A stretch of 9,401 nucleotides of DNA from SCRD01 sp046705285 (GCA_046705285.1 JBJKQK010000239.1:1-9401), one strand, 5' to 3'. Counted from the first letter of the stretch, positions 1-7,010 are shown. Made by a program: numbers and translations. Notes: a model not told the origin generated them from the letters alone.

Positions 1-2
1 AA

Positions 3-266
3 GCTCTGGCAGAGAACCGGCTGGGGGGCGTGGGGCTGGATGTCCTTGAGCATGAGCCTCCTGGAATCCCACATCCTTTGCTCGATTTTGATAATCTCGT
101 CGTGACCTGCCACTATGCTTCATGCAGTTTTGAGGCGTATGCTGATTTGCGACGCAGCGTGTCGGAACAGGCGGCCCAGATTCTACGCGGCGACTTTCCC
201 ATTCATCTTGTCAATACACGGGTGAGAGATCTGCCGCAGTGCAGGCTTCGGAATCCCGTTGCGTAA
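3..266 (+). CDS. D-isomer-specific 2-hydroxyacid dehydrogenase, C-terminal part (5' end outside window)
   Basis: The frame is open from the window edge (A-L-A-E-N-R-L-G) and ends at TAA 264-266, so only the last 87 residues are visible. Family: NAD(P)-dependent D-2-hydroxyacid dehydrogenases, which interconvert 2-oxoacids and D-2-hydroxyacids in the cytoplasm. Seen: GVGLDVLEHEPP matches the family block ending in E-x-E-P, whose second Glu is the catalytic acid partner. It is followed by HPLLDFDNLVVTCHYA, where the usual TPH is TCH but the catalytic His is kept. The tail SEQAAQILRGDFPIHLVN is the typical C-terminal helix that returns to the catalytic domain; its wording recalls CtBP-like or phosphoglycerate-dehydrogenase-like members. 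Substrate cannot be told. The next gene belongs to the same superfamily, starts 66 nt after this stop and lies in the same frame. An internal GTG at 30 is not a real start, because the reading frame and the homology continue upstream of it. Confidence 0.85.
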   Translation, partial: ALAENRLGGVGLDVLEHEPPGIPHPLLDFDNLVVTCHYASCSFEAYADLRRSVSEQAAQILRGDFPIHLVNTRVRDLPQCRLRNPVA

Positions 267-332
267 CCTAACGGGGCGAAAGGTTGGCAGCAGGTTCGAA
301 GTCAACAAGTTGAACTGACGTTGGCGAGAGTG

Positions 333-1379
333 ATGGGGCACAGGGGCGATGAGCATCGGATCAAAGTGGTTGTCGCGGGTAAAGAAACCGCAAGGGGGAT
401 CGATGACCTCAGGGCCCACACTAAGACTCCGGCGACAATCCTGCCTTTCCCGGTAAGCCAAGAAACTCGTCAGATGCTCAAAGAGCTGGCTGACGCCGAC
501 GTTGTGGTGGCTTCCTATTTTACGCAAGGCATGGCGCGAGCAGCTCACAACCTGAAGTTGCTCCAGGCGCCGAGTGCCGGTGTTGATGCTTTCAGGACGG
601 ACGTCCTCTCTCCCTCGGTCACCGTTGCCAACGCCTATTTCCACGGTCCTGCGGTTGCCGAATACGTGCTGATGATGGTTCTTGCCCTGAGCCGGGATAT
701 GCTGAACATCGAGGCGCGGTTTCGCAAGGGAAGCTGGGTCGGTTCCTGGGTCCAGGGTAAAATCCCCCGCGAGGAAGTTGTAGGAAAGACCTTGGGCCTG
801 ATCGGATATGGCCACATCGGCCGCGAAGTTGCCAGCCGGGCGCGAGCGATGGGAATGTCCATCAAAGCCCTTAGCGCCCATCCGCCAAAACGAAAACCGG
901 GTGGGGTCGATTTCTGGACGGGTCCCGCCGGGTTGACACAGCTTCTCAAGGAATCGGATTACGTTGTTCTGGCATGCCCACTGAACAAGGACACGCGCGG
1001 GCTGATCGGGCCGCGGGAATTTGCTCAGATGAAACGCAACGCCTTTCTGATCAACGTCGCGCGCGGAGCGGTGGTTCAGGAAGAAGCCCTTTATCGCGCG
1101 CTTAAGGGGCACAGAATTGCTGGAGCCGCCATCGACGTCTGGTATCGGTATCCCAAAAACGAAAAAGCCTGCCGCCCTTCTCGCTTCCCGTTCCACAAAT
1201 TATCGAACGTCATTATGACTCCGCATATTGCCGGCTGGATGCTCGGCACGCGCCAGAATCGCCTTCAGCTGGTCTCCGAGAACATCGATCGGCTGGTTGC
1301 CGGAAAGCCTCTGCTGAACGTGATTCAGGGGCCCCGGAAGCATGTGCGCTCGTGGAACCTGGGGCGCGCGGGCAGATAG
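333..1379 (+). CDS. D-isomer-specific 2-hydroxyacid dehydrogenase with atypical active site
   Basis: A complete 348-residue protein of the NAD-dependent D-2-hydroxyacid dehydrogenase superfamily, numbered here from ATG 333. Seen: an N-terminal catalytic half with LLQAPSAGVDAF (about 76-87) and NAYFHGPAVAEY; the Rossmann dinucleotide loop GYGHIG (Gly158, Gly160, Gly163); the block NVARGAVV with catalytic Arg244; and TPHIAGW with catalytic His298. The usual LDVFExEP block reads IDVWYRYP, so the catalytic Glu position is Tyr273. Formate dehydrogenases also depart from Glu here (Gln) and also end in TPHxxG, so a non-standard chemistry is possible; substrate unknown. Starts: TTG 321 and GTG 330 are in frame and would add 4 or 1 residues. 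ATG 333 is preferred by codon, although no clear Shine-Dalgarno is seen for any of them. The frame is open back to the TAA of the preceding dehydrogenase, so the two are probably co-transcribed paralogues. Confidence 0.9.
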   Translation: MGHRGDEHRIKVVVAGKETARGIDDLRAHTKTPATILPFPVSQETRQMLKELADADVVVASYFTQGMARAAHNLKLLQAPSAGVDAFRTDVLSPSVTVANAYFHGPAVAEYVLMMVLALSRDMLNIEARFRKGSWVGSWVQGKIPREEVVGKTLGLIGYGHIGREVASRARAMGMSIKALSAHPPKRKPGGVDFWTGPAGLTQLLKESDYVVLACPLNKDTRGLIGPREFAQMKRNAFLINVARGAVVQEEALYRALKGHRIAGAAIDVWYRYPKNEKACRPSRFPFHKLSNVIMTPHIAGWMLGTRQNRLQLVSENIDRLVAGKPLLNVIQGPRKHVRSWNLGRAGR

Positions 1380-1403
1380 CGCCCATCTGGAATTGCCTTT
1401 ATT

Positions 1404-1434
1404 GCGCACGCATGCTGGCACCCGTCGTGTGCGC
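1404..1434. repeat. Imperfect inverted repeat after the dehydrogenase gene
   Basis: GCGCACGC (1404-1411) can pair with GTGTGCGC (1427-1434) over 8 positions with one G-U, leaving a 15-nt loop. It lies 25 nt past the stop of the dehydrogenase gene and could slow or end transcription. No T-run follows, so a classical intrinsic terminator is not supported. Confidence 0.25.
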
Positions 1435-1476
1435 CTCCGGGTTTGGATCATACTTAGGGTACGATTTTGTGAGATG

Positions 1477-1491
1477 ATGTCGACTCGACAT
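1477..1491. promoter_or_regulatory. Perfect 15-bp palindrome upstream of the rRNA/tRNA methyltransferase gene
   Basis: ATGTCGA-C-TCGACAT is a perfect 7+1+7 inverted repeat ending 39 nt before the ATG at 1531. Its size, symmetry and place between genes fit a dimeric repressor operator. I do not recognise it as a known box, and no convincing -35/-10 pair is visible around it. The core ATGTCGAC also occurs next to the hisC -10 box (about 5390-5397), so one regulator at both sites is possible but unproven. Confidence 0.3.
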
Positions 1492-1530
1492 GCCCGCCCG
1501 CGCTAAGCTTTTGATCAAGAGCCTTTGAGT

Positions 1531-2367
1531 ATGAATAAGGATTTATCCGTTCGAGCAAGAACGCGGGAGTTGACCAGCGCGACCAACTCATTGGTCAAAG
1601 TCTTTCGCCGAGCGCTTGCCGAGGGTATGACCCGTGACGGATGGCTATGCGGCGAAGGGCCTCATTTCCTTGAAGAAGCTTTGAAGCCCGGCTCACAGGC
1701 GATTGTTCACAGCGTGCTGCTGGCTGCCGGTTCAGCCGAAGGGCACCGGTCATTGCTGGCGCAGCTTCCTCGCGAATCCGAAGTGGCAACCATTCCCGAC
1801 CGGCTCTTTGGCCAACTGGCCGGCACTCAGGCGCCGCAGGGCATTGCCGCACTTGTTGAGTTGCCTGGGTCTGACCTGAAAGCCGTGGTCTCGTCACAGA
1901 ATGCCATTCTTGTTGTCGCGTGCGGGCTTCAGGACCCGGGCAATATGGGAACTATCATCCGTAGCGCCGACGCTCTGGGGGCTTCTGCGGTGGTCGCATT
2001 GGCGGGGACGGTGAGTCCTTTCAACCCCAAAGCCGTGCGGTCGTGCGTTGGCTCGATCTTTCGTATGCCTGTTTTCGTGAGCGTTATGCCCAGGACCCTT
2101 TTCAAGCTTTTGCGGGATTCGGGTGTACGCATTATTGGTGCCGACCGCCACAGCGCCGTAGACGTTTCTCACGCAGACCTTCGCGGAGCAGTCGCGGTTC
2201 TGGTGGGCCAGGAAGCAGCGGGCCTGCCGCCGGAAATATCCCGTGAAGCCGATCAGCTTTTGAGCATCCCAATTCGAAAGGAAGCGGATTCGCTGAACGC
2301 CGCCACCGCAGCGGCGATATTTTTGTACGAGATTGCGCGGCAACGCAATTTCCGGTATCAGCCATGA
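1531..2367 (+). CDS. SpoU/TrmH-family RNA 2'-O-ribose methyltransferase
   Basis: This 278-residue enzyme should move a methyl group from S-adenosylmethionine to a ribose 2'-OH in rRNA or tRNA. Seen: an N-terminal substrate-binding part (about 1-115) ending in TQAPQGIAALVE; then the three SPOUT (alpha/beta-knot) motifs. Motif 1 is DPGNMGTIIRSADALG (135-150, with Asn138 and catalytic-type Arg144), followed by FNPKAVRSCVGSIFRMPV (164-181). Motif 2 is VGQEAAGLPPEI (225-236). Motif 3 is SLNAATAAAIFLYE (254-267). Length and motif order match RlmB/TrmH-like proteins with an added N-terminal domain; the exact target nucleotide cannot be told. ATG 1531 was chosen over TTG 1525 (2 residues longer) because AAGAG at 1517-1521 lies 9 nt before it. 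The last codons overlap the rarA start (ATGA, 2364-2367), implying translational coupling. Confidence 0.9.
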   Translation: MNKDLSVRARTRELTSATNSLVKVFRRALAEGMTRDGWLCGEGPHFLEEALKPGSQAIVHSVLLAAGSAEGHRSLLAQLPRESEVATIPDRLFGQLAGTQAPQGIAALVELPGSDLKAVVSSQNAILVVACGLQDPGNMGTIIRSADALGASAVVALAGTVSPFNPKAVRSCVGSIFRMPVFVSVMPRTLFKLLRDSGVRIIGADRHSAVDVSHADLRGAVAVLVGQEAAGLPPEISREADQLLSIPIRKEADSLNAATAAAIFLYEIARQRNFRYQP

Positions 2368-3704
2368 GCTTATTTGAAACCCCGCCTCCCACAACGGAGC
2401 AACAGGGCCGCCGGCCGCTGGCGGATCGCATGCGCCCGGAGACATTGGAGGAGTTTGTCGGCCAGGTTCACATCCTGGGGCCCGGCAAGCCGCTTCTGCG
2501 CCAAATCGAGCGTGACGAACTGGCATCCATGATCTTGTGGGGGCCTCCCGGGTCAGGGAAGACTACGCTGGCGATGATTGTGGCACGCAAGACGAAGAGC
2601 GACTTCGTGCGCTTCAGCGCTGTCCTCTCCGGCATTCGGGAGATCAAAGACGTCATGGCAGCCGCCGAGAAGACGCGTCGCTTCGGCCGGCGTACGATTC
2701 TTTTTGTTGATGAGATCCATCGCTTCAACAAAGCGCAGCAGGATGCCTTCCTTCCCTATGTAGAGCGCGGCGACATTGTCCTGATCGGCGCCACAACCGA
2801 AAACCCTTCCTTTGAAGTCAACGCCGCCCTGCTTTCGCGCACCAAGGTTTACATGCTTTCTGCGCTTTCAACGGATGAGGTTGTGACTCTGCTGAAGCGG
2901 GCCTTGCAGGATGAGGAGCGTGGGCTTGGTGATCAGAAGGTTGAGATTTCTGATGAGCTGCTAAGGCAGATCGCTGTGTTTTCGAATGGCGACGCGCGCA
3001 CGGCCTATAACACCATCGAGGCCACTGTCGCAGCAGCTCCTCGGGACCCACACGGACGCTCGACCATAACAGAAAAGCTGATTGAAGACGCCATCCAGCG
3101 CAAGGTCCTCCTTTACGACAAGGCCGGCGAGGAACACTACAACCTGATTTCCGCCCTCCACAAATCGGTGCGCAACTCCGACCCTGACGCTGCTCTCTAC
3201 TGGCTGGGACGGATGCTCGAGTCGGGTGAAGACCCGCTTTACGTTGCGAGGCGGCTGATCCGCATGGCGTCTGAAGACGTTGGCATGGCCGACCCCAAGG
3301 CGCTGGAAGTGGCCGTCGCCGCCATGCAGGCAGTGCATTTTGTGGGACTGCCCGAAGGCGATCTGGCGCTGGCCCAGGCCGCCGTGTATCTTGCACTCGC
3401 ACCCAAGTCAAACGCACTCTACATAGGCTACGGCGAAGTGAAGAGCGACGCGCAGAAAACCGTCGCCGAGCCTGTCCCCATGCACTTGCGGAATCCGGTC
3501 ACCGGGTTGATGGCAAACGTTGGCTACGGCAAAGGCTACCAATACGCTCACAACGCTGAAGAGAAGCTGACCGACATGGAATGTCTTCCCGAAAACCTTC
3601 GCGGCCGCCATTACTACCAGCCTACCGACCAGGGTTTCGAAAAGAGATTGAAAGAAAAAATGCAGGCCATCCAGGAATGGAAACAGAAGATGCGGAGCAA
3701 GTAG
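2364..3704 (+). CDS. rarA: Replication-associated recombination protein A (RarA/MgsA), AAA+ ATPase
   Basis: A 446-residue protein, the normal length for RarA (E. coli MgsA is about 447). RarA is the bacterial relative of WRNIP1/Mgs1, a tetrameric ATPase acting at stalled or gapped replication forks and interacting with SSB. Seen: N-terminal MSLFE-PLADRMRPETLEEFVGQ-H; Walker A GPPGSGKTT (60-68, Lys66); Walker B ILFVDEIHRF (112-121, Asp116-Glu117); sensor-1 region TTENPSF (144-150); arginine-finger region LLSR (Arg159); sensor 2 GDARTAYN (209-216). The family-typical C-terminal part holds HYNLISALHKSVRNSDPDAALYWL (258-281) and PVPMHLRNP (370-378). All key residues are present. The start overlaps the methyltransferase stop as ATGA and has no clear Shine-Dalgarno of its own, so reinitiation is likely. 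It converges on the CoA-binding gene, with 45 nt between the stops. Confidence 0.97.
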   Translation: MSLFETPPPTTEQQGRRPLADRMRPETLEEFVGQVHILGPGKPLLRQIERDELASMILWGPPGSGKTTLAMIVARKTKSDFVRFSAVLSGIREIKDVMAAAEKTRRFGRRTILFVDEIHRFNKAQQDAFLPYVERGDIVLIGATTENPSFEVNAALLSRTKVYMLSALSTDEVVTLLKRALQDEERGLGDQKVEISDELLRQIAVFSNGDARTAYNTIEATVAAAPRDPHGRSTITEKLIEDAIQRKVLLYDKAGEEHYNLISALHKSVRNSDPDAALYWLGRMLESGEDPLYVARRLIRMASEDVGMADPKALEVAVAAMQAVHFVGLPEGDLALAQAAVYLALAPKSNALYIGYGEVKSDAQKTVAEPVPMHLRNPVTGLMANVGYGKGYQYAHNAEEKLTDMECLPENLRGRHYYQPTDQGFEKRLKEKMQAIQEWKQKMRSK

Positions 3705-3719
3705 AGCGAGTCGTTTCTC

Positions 3720-3747
3720 GGGCCCCGCGATCAGTGTTGCGGAGCCC
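3720..3747. terminator. Possible two-way hairpin between convergent genes
   Basis: GGGCCCCGC (3720-3728) pairs with GCGGAGCCC (3739-3747) over 9 positions with one C-A mismatch and a 10-nt loop. It sits exactly between the rarA stop (3704) and the stop of the minus-strand CoA-binding gene (3750). Position and stability fit a terminator used from both sides, but neither side has a T-run. Confidence 0.4.
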
Positions 3748-3749
3748 TC

Positions 3750-4160
3750 TCAAATTCCTTCTACCACAAAGTGCTTGGCGTGTTCCTTCAGGATGCAGCG
3801 GTTCTGCACAACTTCCAGGCCGGCTTCGCGGGCGCGATTGGCGGCTTCTTCGTGCTCGATGCCTTCCTGCATCCAGATGACTTTGGCTCCCTTGTGGATG
3901 GCGCTTTCCACAATTCCAGGAACAAACTCCGAGCGGCGGAAAATCACCACCGCGTCAAAGGTTTCTGGAACATCCTCCAGCGTGGGGTAAGACTTTTCGC
4001 CCAGCACGGAGTCCTCGCCCGGGTTAACGGGGATGATGCGATAGCCGTGCGATTTCATGTACGAGCTGACGCCGTGGCTGGGCCGTGTGGGTTTTGAGGA
4101 GAGGCCGACAACAGCCAGCGTCCTGCAGGTTTCGAGAATGGTCTGGATCGGGTCTTGCAT
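3750..4160 (-). CDS. CoA-binding domain protein (YccU/CoA_binding_2 type)
   Basis: This 136-residue protein is a single Rossmann-like CoA-binding domain, as in the CoA-binding part of succinyl-CoA synthetase alpha; single-domain members are common and of unknown role. Seen: LAVVGLSSKPTRPSHGV (15-31), the nucleotide-binding turn and the conserved SxxPxRPSxxV pattern; IIPVNPGEDSVLG (42-54); the PETFDAVVIFRRSEFVP segment; VIWMQEGI (94-101); and the C-terminal NRCILKEH (120-127) with its conserved Cys and His. Length is normal for the family. The start at 4160 is well supported: GGGAG (complement of 4167-4171) lies 6 nt upstream. It is 77 nt downstream of hisC on the same strand. A TATGAT box (complement of 4221-4226) could give it its own promoter, though no good -35 is seen. 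Function beyond CoA binding is unknown. Confidence 0.9.
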   Translation of the reverse strand: MQDPIQTILETCRTLAVVGLSSKPTRPSHGVSSYMKSHGYRIIPVNPGEDSVLGEKSYPTLEDVPETFDAVVIFRRSEFVPGIVESAIHKGAKVIWMQEGIEHEEAANRAREAGLEVVQNRCILKEHAKHFVVEGI

Positions 4161-4237
4161 GACAAACTCCCGTGCGGGGGAATGAGCGGGCCTTAGGCCT
4201 CTTCCACCTGTTTCCCCTATATCATAAGTTTAACGCT

Positions 4238-5356
4238 TTATCCCCGCGCTGACATGCGGGTTAAGCGTCCAAGGCCCTCCAAAAACTTCTCATTATCCTC
4301 GTGTTGTCCGATCGTCACGCGCAGGGAGGTTGGAAAGCCATAAAGCTTCATCGGGCGGACAATCACCCCTTCGTGCATCAGGCGGATGAAGTCTTCCTCG
4401 CAGTCCCGGCCTGTATCAACCAGCAGGAAATTTCCAACTGAAGGCGTATAGCGAACACCCGCAAGCGCCAGTTCTCCCGTTACAAATTTCATTTCCCTGG
4501 CGTTGGTTTCCACCGAATAGGTCACATGTTCCTGGTCGTCAAGAGCTGCCAGCCCTGCGGACTGGGCCGGGGTACTGGCGTTGAAGGGAGATCGGACGCG
4601 GTTGAGAGCTTCAATCAGCTCGGGATTTCCCATGCCGTAGCCGAGCCGCAGGCCGGCCAATCCATAGACCTTGGAGAAGGTTCGCAGCACCAACACGTTC
4701 CTGCCATTTCGCACGTAGTCGACGGAATGCGAATAATCCGGTTCGCGGACGTATTCGAAATAGGCCTCATCGAGCACAACCACCACGCGTGGTGGCAGGG
4801 CGTCGAGGAACCGGTCCATGTCATCGCCGGTGACCATTCGTCCCGTAGGGTTGTTGGGGTTGGCGATGTAAACCACCTTCGTCCGCTGCGTTACCGCATG
4901 GGCAATGGCAGCGAGATCGAAGGCGTTGTTGCGCAGCGGCGTTTGCACAAGCTCCGCGCCCATTTCCTCGATGGCGAGGCGGTAGATATAAAAGGCGGAC
5001 TGCGACGTAATGCCCCGGTCGCCGGCGGTCAGGAAAGTCTTGGCAACCAGCTCGATCAAGTCGGTTGATCCGGCTCCGAGAATGATTTGCGACATGTCGA
5101 GATGCTGGATTTCTGCCAGTTTCTTCCGCAGGTAGTACCCGCTGCCATCGGGGTAGAAGTTGGACCGGACAAGCGAATGGCGGATTGCTTCCAGAGCCTT
5201 AGGGGAAGGACCCAAAGGATTTTCATTGGACGCAAGCTTGACGGCGCTGTGCCCCAGTTCGCGCTCCACCTCCTCAATGGGTTTCCCGGGGGGGTAGGGC
5301 CGGATGCGCGCCACCCATGGCGGGAGCAGTTCGTTGATGGAAAATCGTTGCGGCAT
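4238..5356 (-). CDS. hisC: Histidinol-phosphate aminotransferase (class I/II PLP-dependent)
   Basis: This 372-residue cytoplasmic enzyme should convert imidazole-acetol phosphate plus glutamate to histidinol phosphate and 2-oxoglutarate in histidine synthesis; many HisC proteins also transaminate aromatic amino acids. Seen: KLASNENPLGPSP (40-52); GAGSTDLIEL (94-103); the PLP-contact motif NPNNPTG (166-172); DEAY (196-199); the Schiff-base lysine Lys229 in RTFSKVYGLAGLRLGYG, with Arg237; and the substrate-carboxylate Arg346 in SLRVTIG. All key residues are present and length is normal. It stands alone here, with no other his gene in the window, so a second role (for example tyrosine/phenylalanine synthesis) is possible. 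It lies 117 nt downstream of the pseudouridine synthase gene and has a likely promoter box (5380-5385). No clear Shine-Dalgarno precedes ATG 5356, so the transcript may have a short leader of under 20 nt. Confidence 0.95.
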   Translation of the reverse strand: MPQRFSINELLPPWVARIRPYPPGKPIEEVERELGHSAVKLASNENPLGPSPKALEAIRHSLVRSNFYPDGSGYYLRKKLAEIQHLDMSQIILGAGSTDLIELVAKTFLTAGDRGITSQSAFYIYRLAIEEMGAELVQTPLRNNAFDLAAIAHAVTQRTKVVYIANPNNPTGRMVTGDDMDRFLDALPPRVVVVLDEAYFEYVREPDYSHSVDYVRNGRNVLVLRTFSKVYGLAGLRLGYGMGNPELIEALNRVRSPFNASTPAQSAGLAALDDQEHVTYSVETNAREMKFVTGELALAGVRYTPSVGNFLLVDTGRDCEEDFIRLMHEGVIVRPMKLYGFPTSLRVTIGQHEDNEKFLEGLGRLTRMSARG

Positions 5357-5379
5357 GACCGGTTAAATGACGAACAGCA

Positions 5380-5385
5380 ATTATA
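5380..5385 (-). promoter_or_regulatory. Candidate -10 box for hisC
   Basis: The complement reads TATAAT, a perfect sigma-70-type -10 hexamer 24 nt upstream of the hisC ATG. Transcription would start near 5373 and give a leader of about 17 nt. The -35 region (around 5403-5408) matches TTGACA poorly, and a near-palindrome GATGTCGACGTC (5389-5400) lies between, where an activator or repressor could bind. Confidence 0.4.
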
Positions 5386-5473
5386 AAGGATGTCGACGTC
5401 AGATGATCGCAGAGTTTCCAGACGGGGTTGCCAGGCATCGCCGTCCCGCCTCGTGGAATTCGCCGCTCACCAT

Positions 5474-6208
5474 TCACGATCCATGACTGGCGTCTGGTTT
5501 CCAGTGCTTCAGTCGGTCGATTTCCGATGCCCTCAGGGGTCGATACTGCCCGGGAGCCAGGCCACGGTCTGTGAGGAAAGCGAATCGCACTCTCTTCAGC
5601 TTGACCACCCGCTGGCCGCAGCGCTCAAACATTCTGCGAACCTGGTGGTAACGCCCTTCGACCAGAGTGATTTCATACCACGGCTTTTCGCGTTCCGCAA
5701 TCATGCGAATCTTGCAAGGTGCTGTTGGCCGCCCATCCAGCACAATCCCCCTTTCGAGGCGCGCGAGATCATTTGACGATGGCTGTCCTTCCAGCTTCAC
5801 GTGATAGGTTCGCGGGATTTGGGATGCGCGTGAAGTAAGGAAGTTGGTGAGTTCGCCGTCGTTGGTCAAGAGCATCAGGCCGGAAGATTGAAAGTCGAGG
5901 CGCCCAACGGGATAAACACGCTCCTTGATCCCGGCCAGCAGCGAGACCACAGTCGGGCGGCCTTGAGGATCTCTCAACGTCGAAACAATGCCCGTCGGTT
6001 TATTCAGGAGAATTACAATATGGCCATGAGCTCGCCGCAGGGGCTTGCCGTCGACGCGGATGTTGTCCTGCTCAGGATCAGCCTTCGAGCCCAGTTCCCG
6101 GATCACGTGCCCATTGACGCTGACGCGGCCTTGCACGATCATCTCTTCGGCTTTGCGCCGTGACGTGATGCCTGCTGCGGCAATGATTTTCTGCAGCCGC
6201 TCTTGCAT
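5474..6208 (-). CDS. rluB: RsuA/RluB-family pseudouridine synthase with S4 domain
   Basis: This 244-residue enzyme isomerises a specific uridine in rRNA to pseudouridine. Seen: an N-terminal S4 RNA-binding domain, MQERLQKIIAAAGITSRRKA through GRVSVNGHVI (1-36); the junction HIVILLNKPTGIVST (63-77); the catalytic block GRLDFQSSGLMLLTNDG (102-118) with Asp105; PRTYHV with the family Tyr135; and EGRYHQVRRMF (184-194). The frame stays open upstream to 6403, but those extra 65 residues are Arg-rich, overlap scpB and resemble nothing, so ATG 6208 is the start. RsuA, RluB, RluE and RluF share this architecture. Adjacency to scpA-scpB, as with the RluB-type gene near scpAB in Bacillus, favours RluB (23S rRNA), but this is not certain. 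It begins 13 nt after the scpB stop, with no clear Shine-Dalgarno. Confidence 0.92.
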   Translation of the reverse strand: MQERLQKIIAAAGITSRRKAEEMIVQGRVSVNGHVIRELGSKADPEQDNIRVDGKPLRRAHGHIVILLNKPTGIVSTLRDPQGRPTVVSLLAGIKERVYPVGRLDFQSSGLMLLTNDGELTNFLTSRASQIPRTYHVKLEGQPSSNDLARLERGIVLDGRPTAPCKIRMIAEREKPWYEITLVEGRYHQVRRMFERCGQRVVKLKRVRFAFLTDRGLAPGQYRPLRASEIDRLKHWKPDASHGS

Positions 6209-6221
6209 GGTTCGTTGATGG

Positions 6222-7010
6222 TCAAGACTTGGATTCGTCTGGTGGAGCGGTTTCTTCGCCAACGCCGTCTTCGCTTGCTTCCGGCTCCTGATTCGTATCA
6301 GGCATTGCCTCATCCGGTGCATATCCCTCTGTCGGCGTGCCTTGAGGGGCCGCCTTGGAGGTTTCGCTGGTCTGCTGATTTCCCGCCACGGTTCGTTCCT
6401 CAACCGTCAGGGATTCAGTTTCCGGCGGGCCGGCCTGCTGTTCCCGCTCTGTCGGAAGATCTGACCCCAGAGCCTGCCGGGCCAACTCTTCAAATTCCTT
6501 CAAACTTGGCAACTCGTTTGTATCCTTGAGGCCGAAGTGGATCAGGAATTCTTTCGAGGTGCGATACAGAATCGGGCGGCCGACAACATTCTTTCGTCCT
6601 GCGGTGACCACCAGCTTTTTTTCGAGCAGAGTATGGATGACGCCGCCACAATCGACGCCGCGGATCTCCTCGATCTCGGGCACCGTCACAGGCTGGCGAT
6701 AGGCAATGACCGCCAGTGTTTCCAGCGCCGGCCTTGAAAGTCTGACCAGCGGCTTGAGACTCTTCACGAAATTCCGCAGCACCTCATGGTGTTCGGGCTT
6801 TGAAGAGAACCGATATCCGCCGGCCACGTGCCGCACCTCGATTCCATGGCACGGCTGGTCGAATTCCTGGGCGAGTTTTTCAATCTGTGCCTTCACCCGG
6901 TCGCGCTCCTCGCCCTCCAGCGCCTTGACGATTGCTTCCAGCGGCACGGGTTCCGGCGCGACGTAGATGATTGCTTCGATCAATGCTTTGAGTGCTTCGT
7001 CTGTCAACAT
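6222..7010 (-). CDS. scpB: Segregation and condensation protein B (ScpB)
   Basis: ScpB (262 residues) forms dimers that bind the ScpA kleisin and the SMC ATPase, giving the bacterial condensin that compacts and separates chromosomes. Seen: two winged-helix domains. The first starts LTDEALKALIEAIIYVAPEPV (2-22) and ends near GGYRFSSKP (64-72). The second contains the family signature LSRPALETLAVIAYRQPVT (91-109), VPEIEEIRGVDCGGVI (110-125) and GRPILYRTSKEFLIHFGL (144-161). After about residue 182 the protein becomes an acidic Glu/Pro/Thr-rich tail of roughly 80 residues, probably disordered, longer than in compact ScpB proteins of about 190-200 residues. It starts 11 nt after the scpA stop and ends 13 nt before the pseudouridine synthase start, consistent with operon expression in near-equal amounts with scpA. 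Shine-Dalgarno is weak. Confidence 0.95.
   Translation of the reverse strand: MLTDEALKALIEAIIYVAPEPVPLEAIVKALEGEERDRVKAQIEKLAQEFDQPCHGIEVRHVAGGYRFSSKPEHHEVLRNFVKSLKPLVRLSRPALETLAVIAYRQPVTVPEIEEIRGVDCGGVIHTLLEKKLVVTAGRKNVVGRPILYRTSKEFLIHFGLKDTNELPSLKEFEELARQALGSDLPTEREQQAGPPETESLTVEERTVAGNQQTSETSKAAPQGTPTEGYAPDEAMPDTNQEPEASEDGVGEETAPPDESKS

Noticed and set aside
183..1196. Long minus-strand open frame of 337 codons
   Set aside because: It lies opposite the two dehydrogenase genes, which have clear family motifs. Its product shows no recognisable domain, so it is an antisense shadow in GC-rich DNA.
1894..2526. Minus-strand open frame of 210 codons across the methyltransferase-rarA junction
   Set aside because: It is antisense to two genes with full sets of motifs and has no recognisable domain.
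4190..4201. GGCCTTAGGCC near-palindrome between hisC and the CoA-binding gene as terminator
   Set aside because: The two arms leave a loop of only about one base and there is no T-run, so it cannot form a normal terminator hairpin.
5090..5099. CGACATGTCG palindrome inside hisC resembling the operator at 1477
   Set aside because: It is inside coding sequence and encodes ordinary residues, and a short palindrome like this is expected by chance.
6209..6403. 65-residue Arg-rich N-terminal extension of the pseudouridine synthase
   Set aside because: It overlaps the scpB 3' end in another frame, and the S4 domain starts at the internal ATG 6208.
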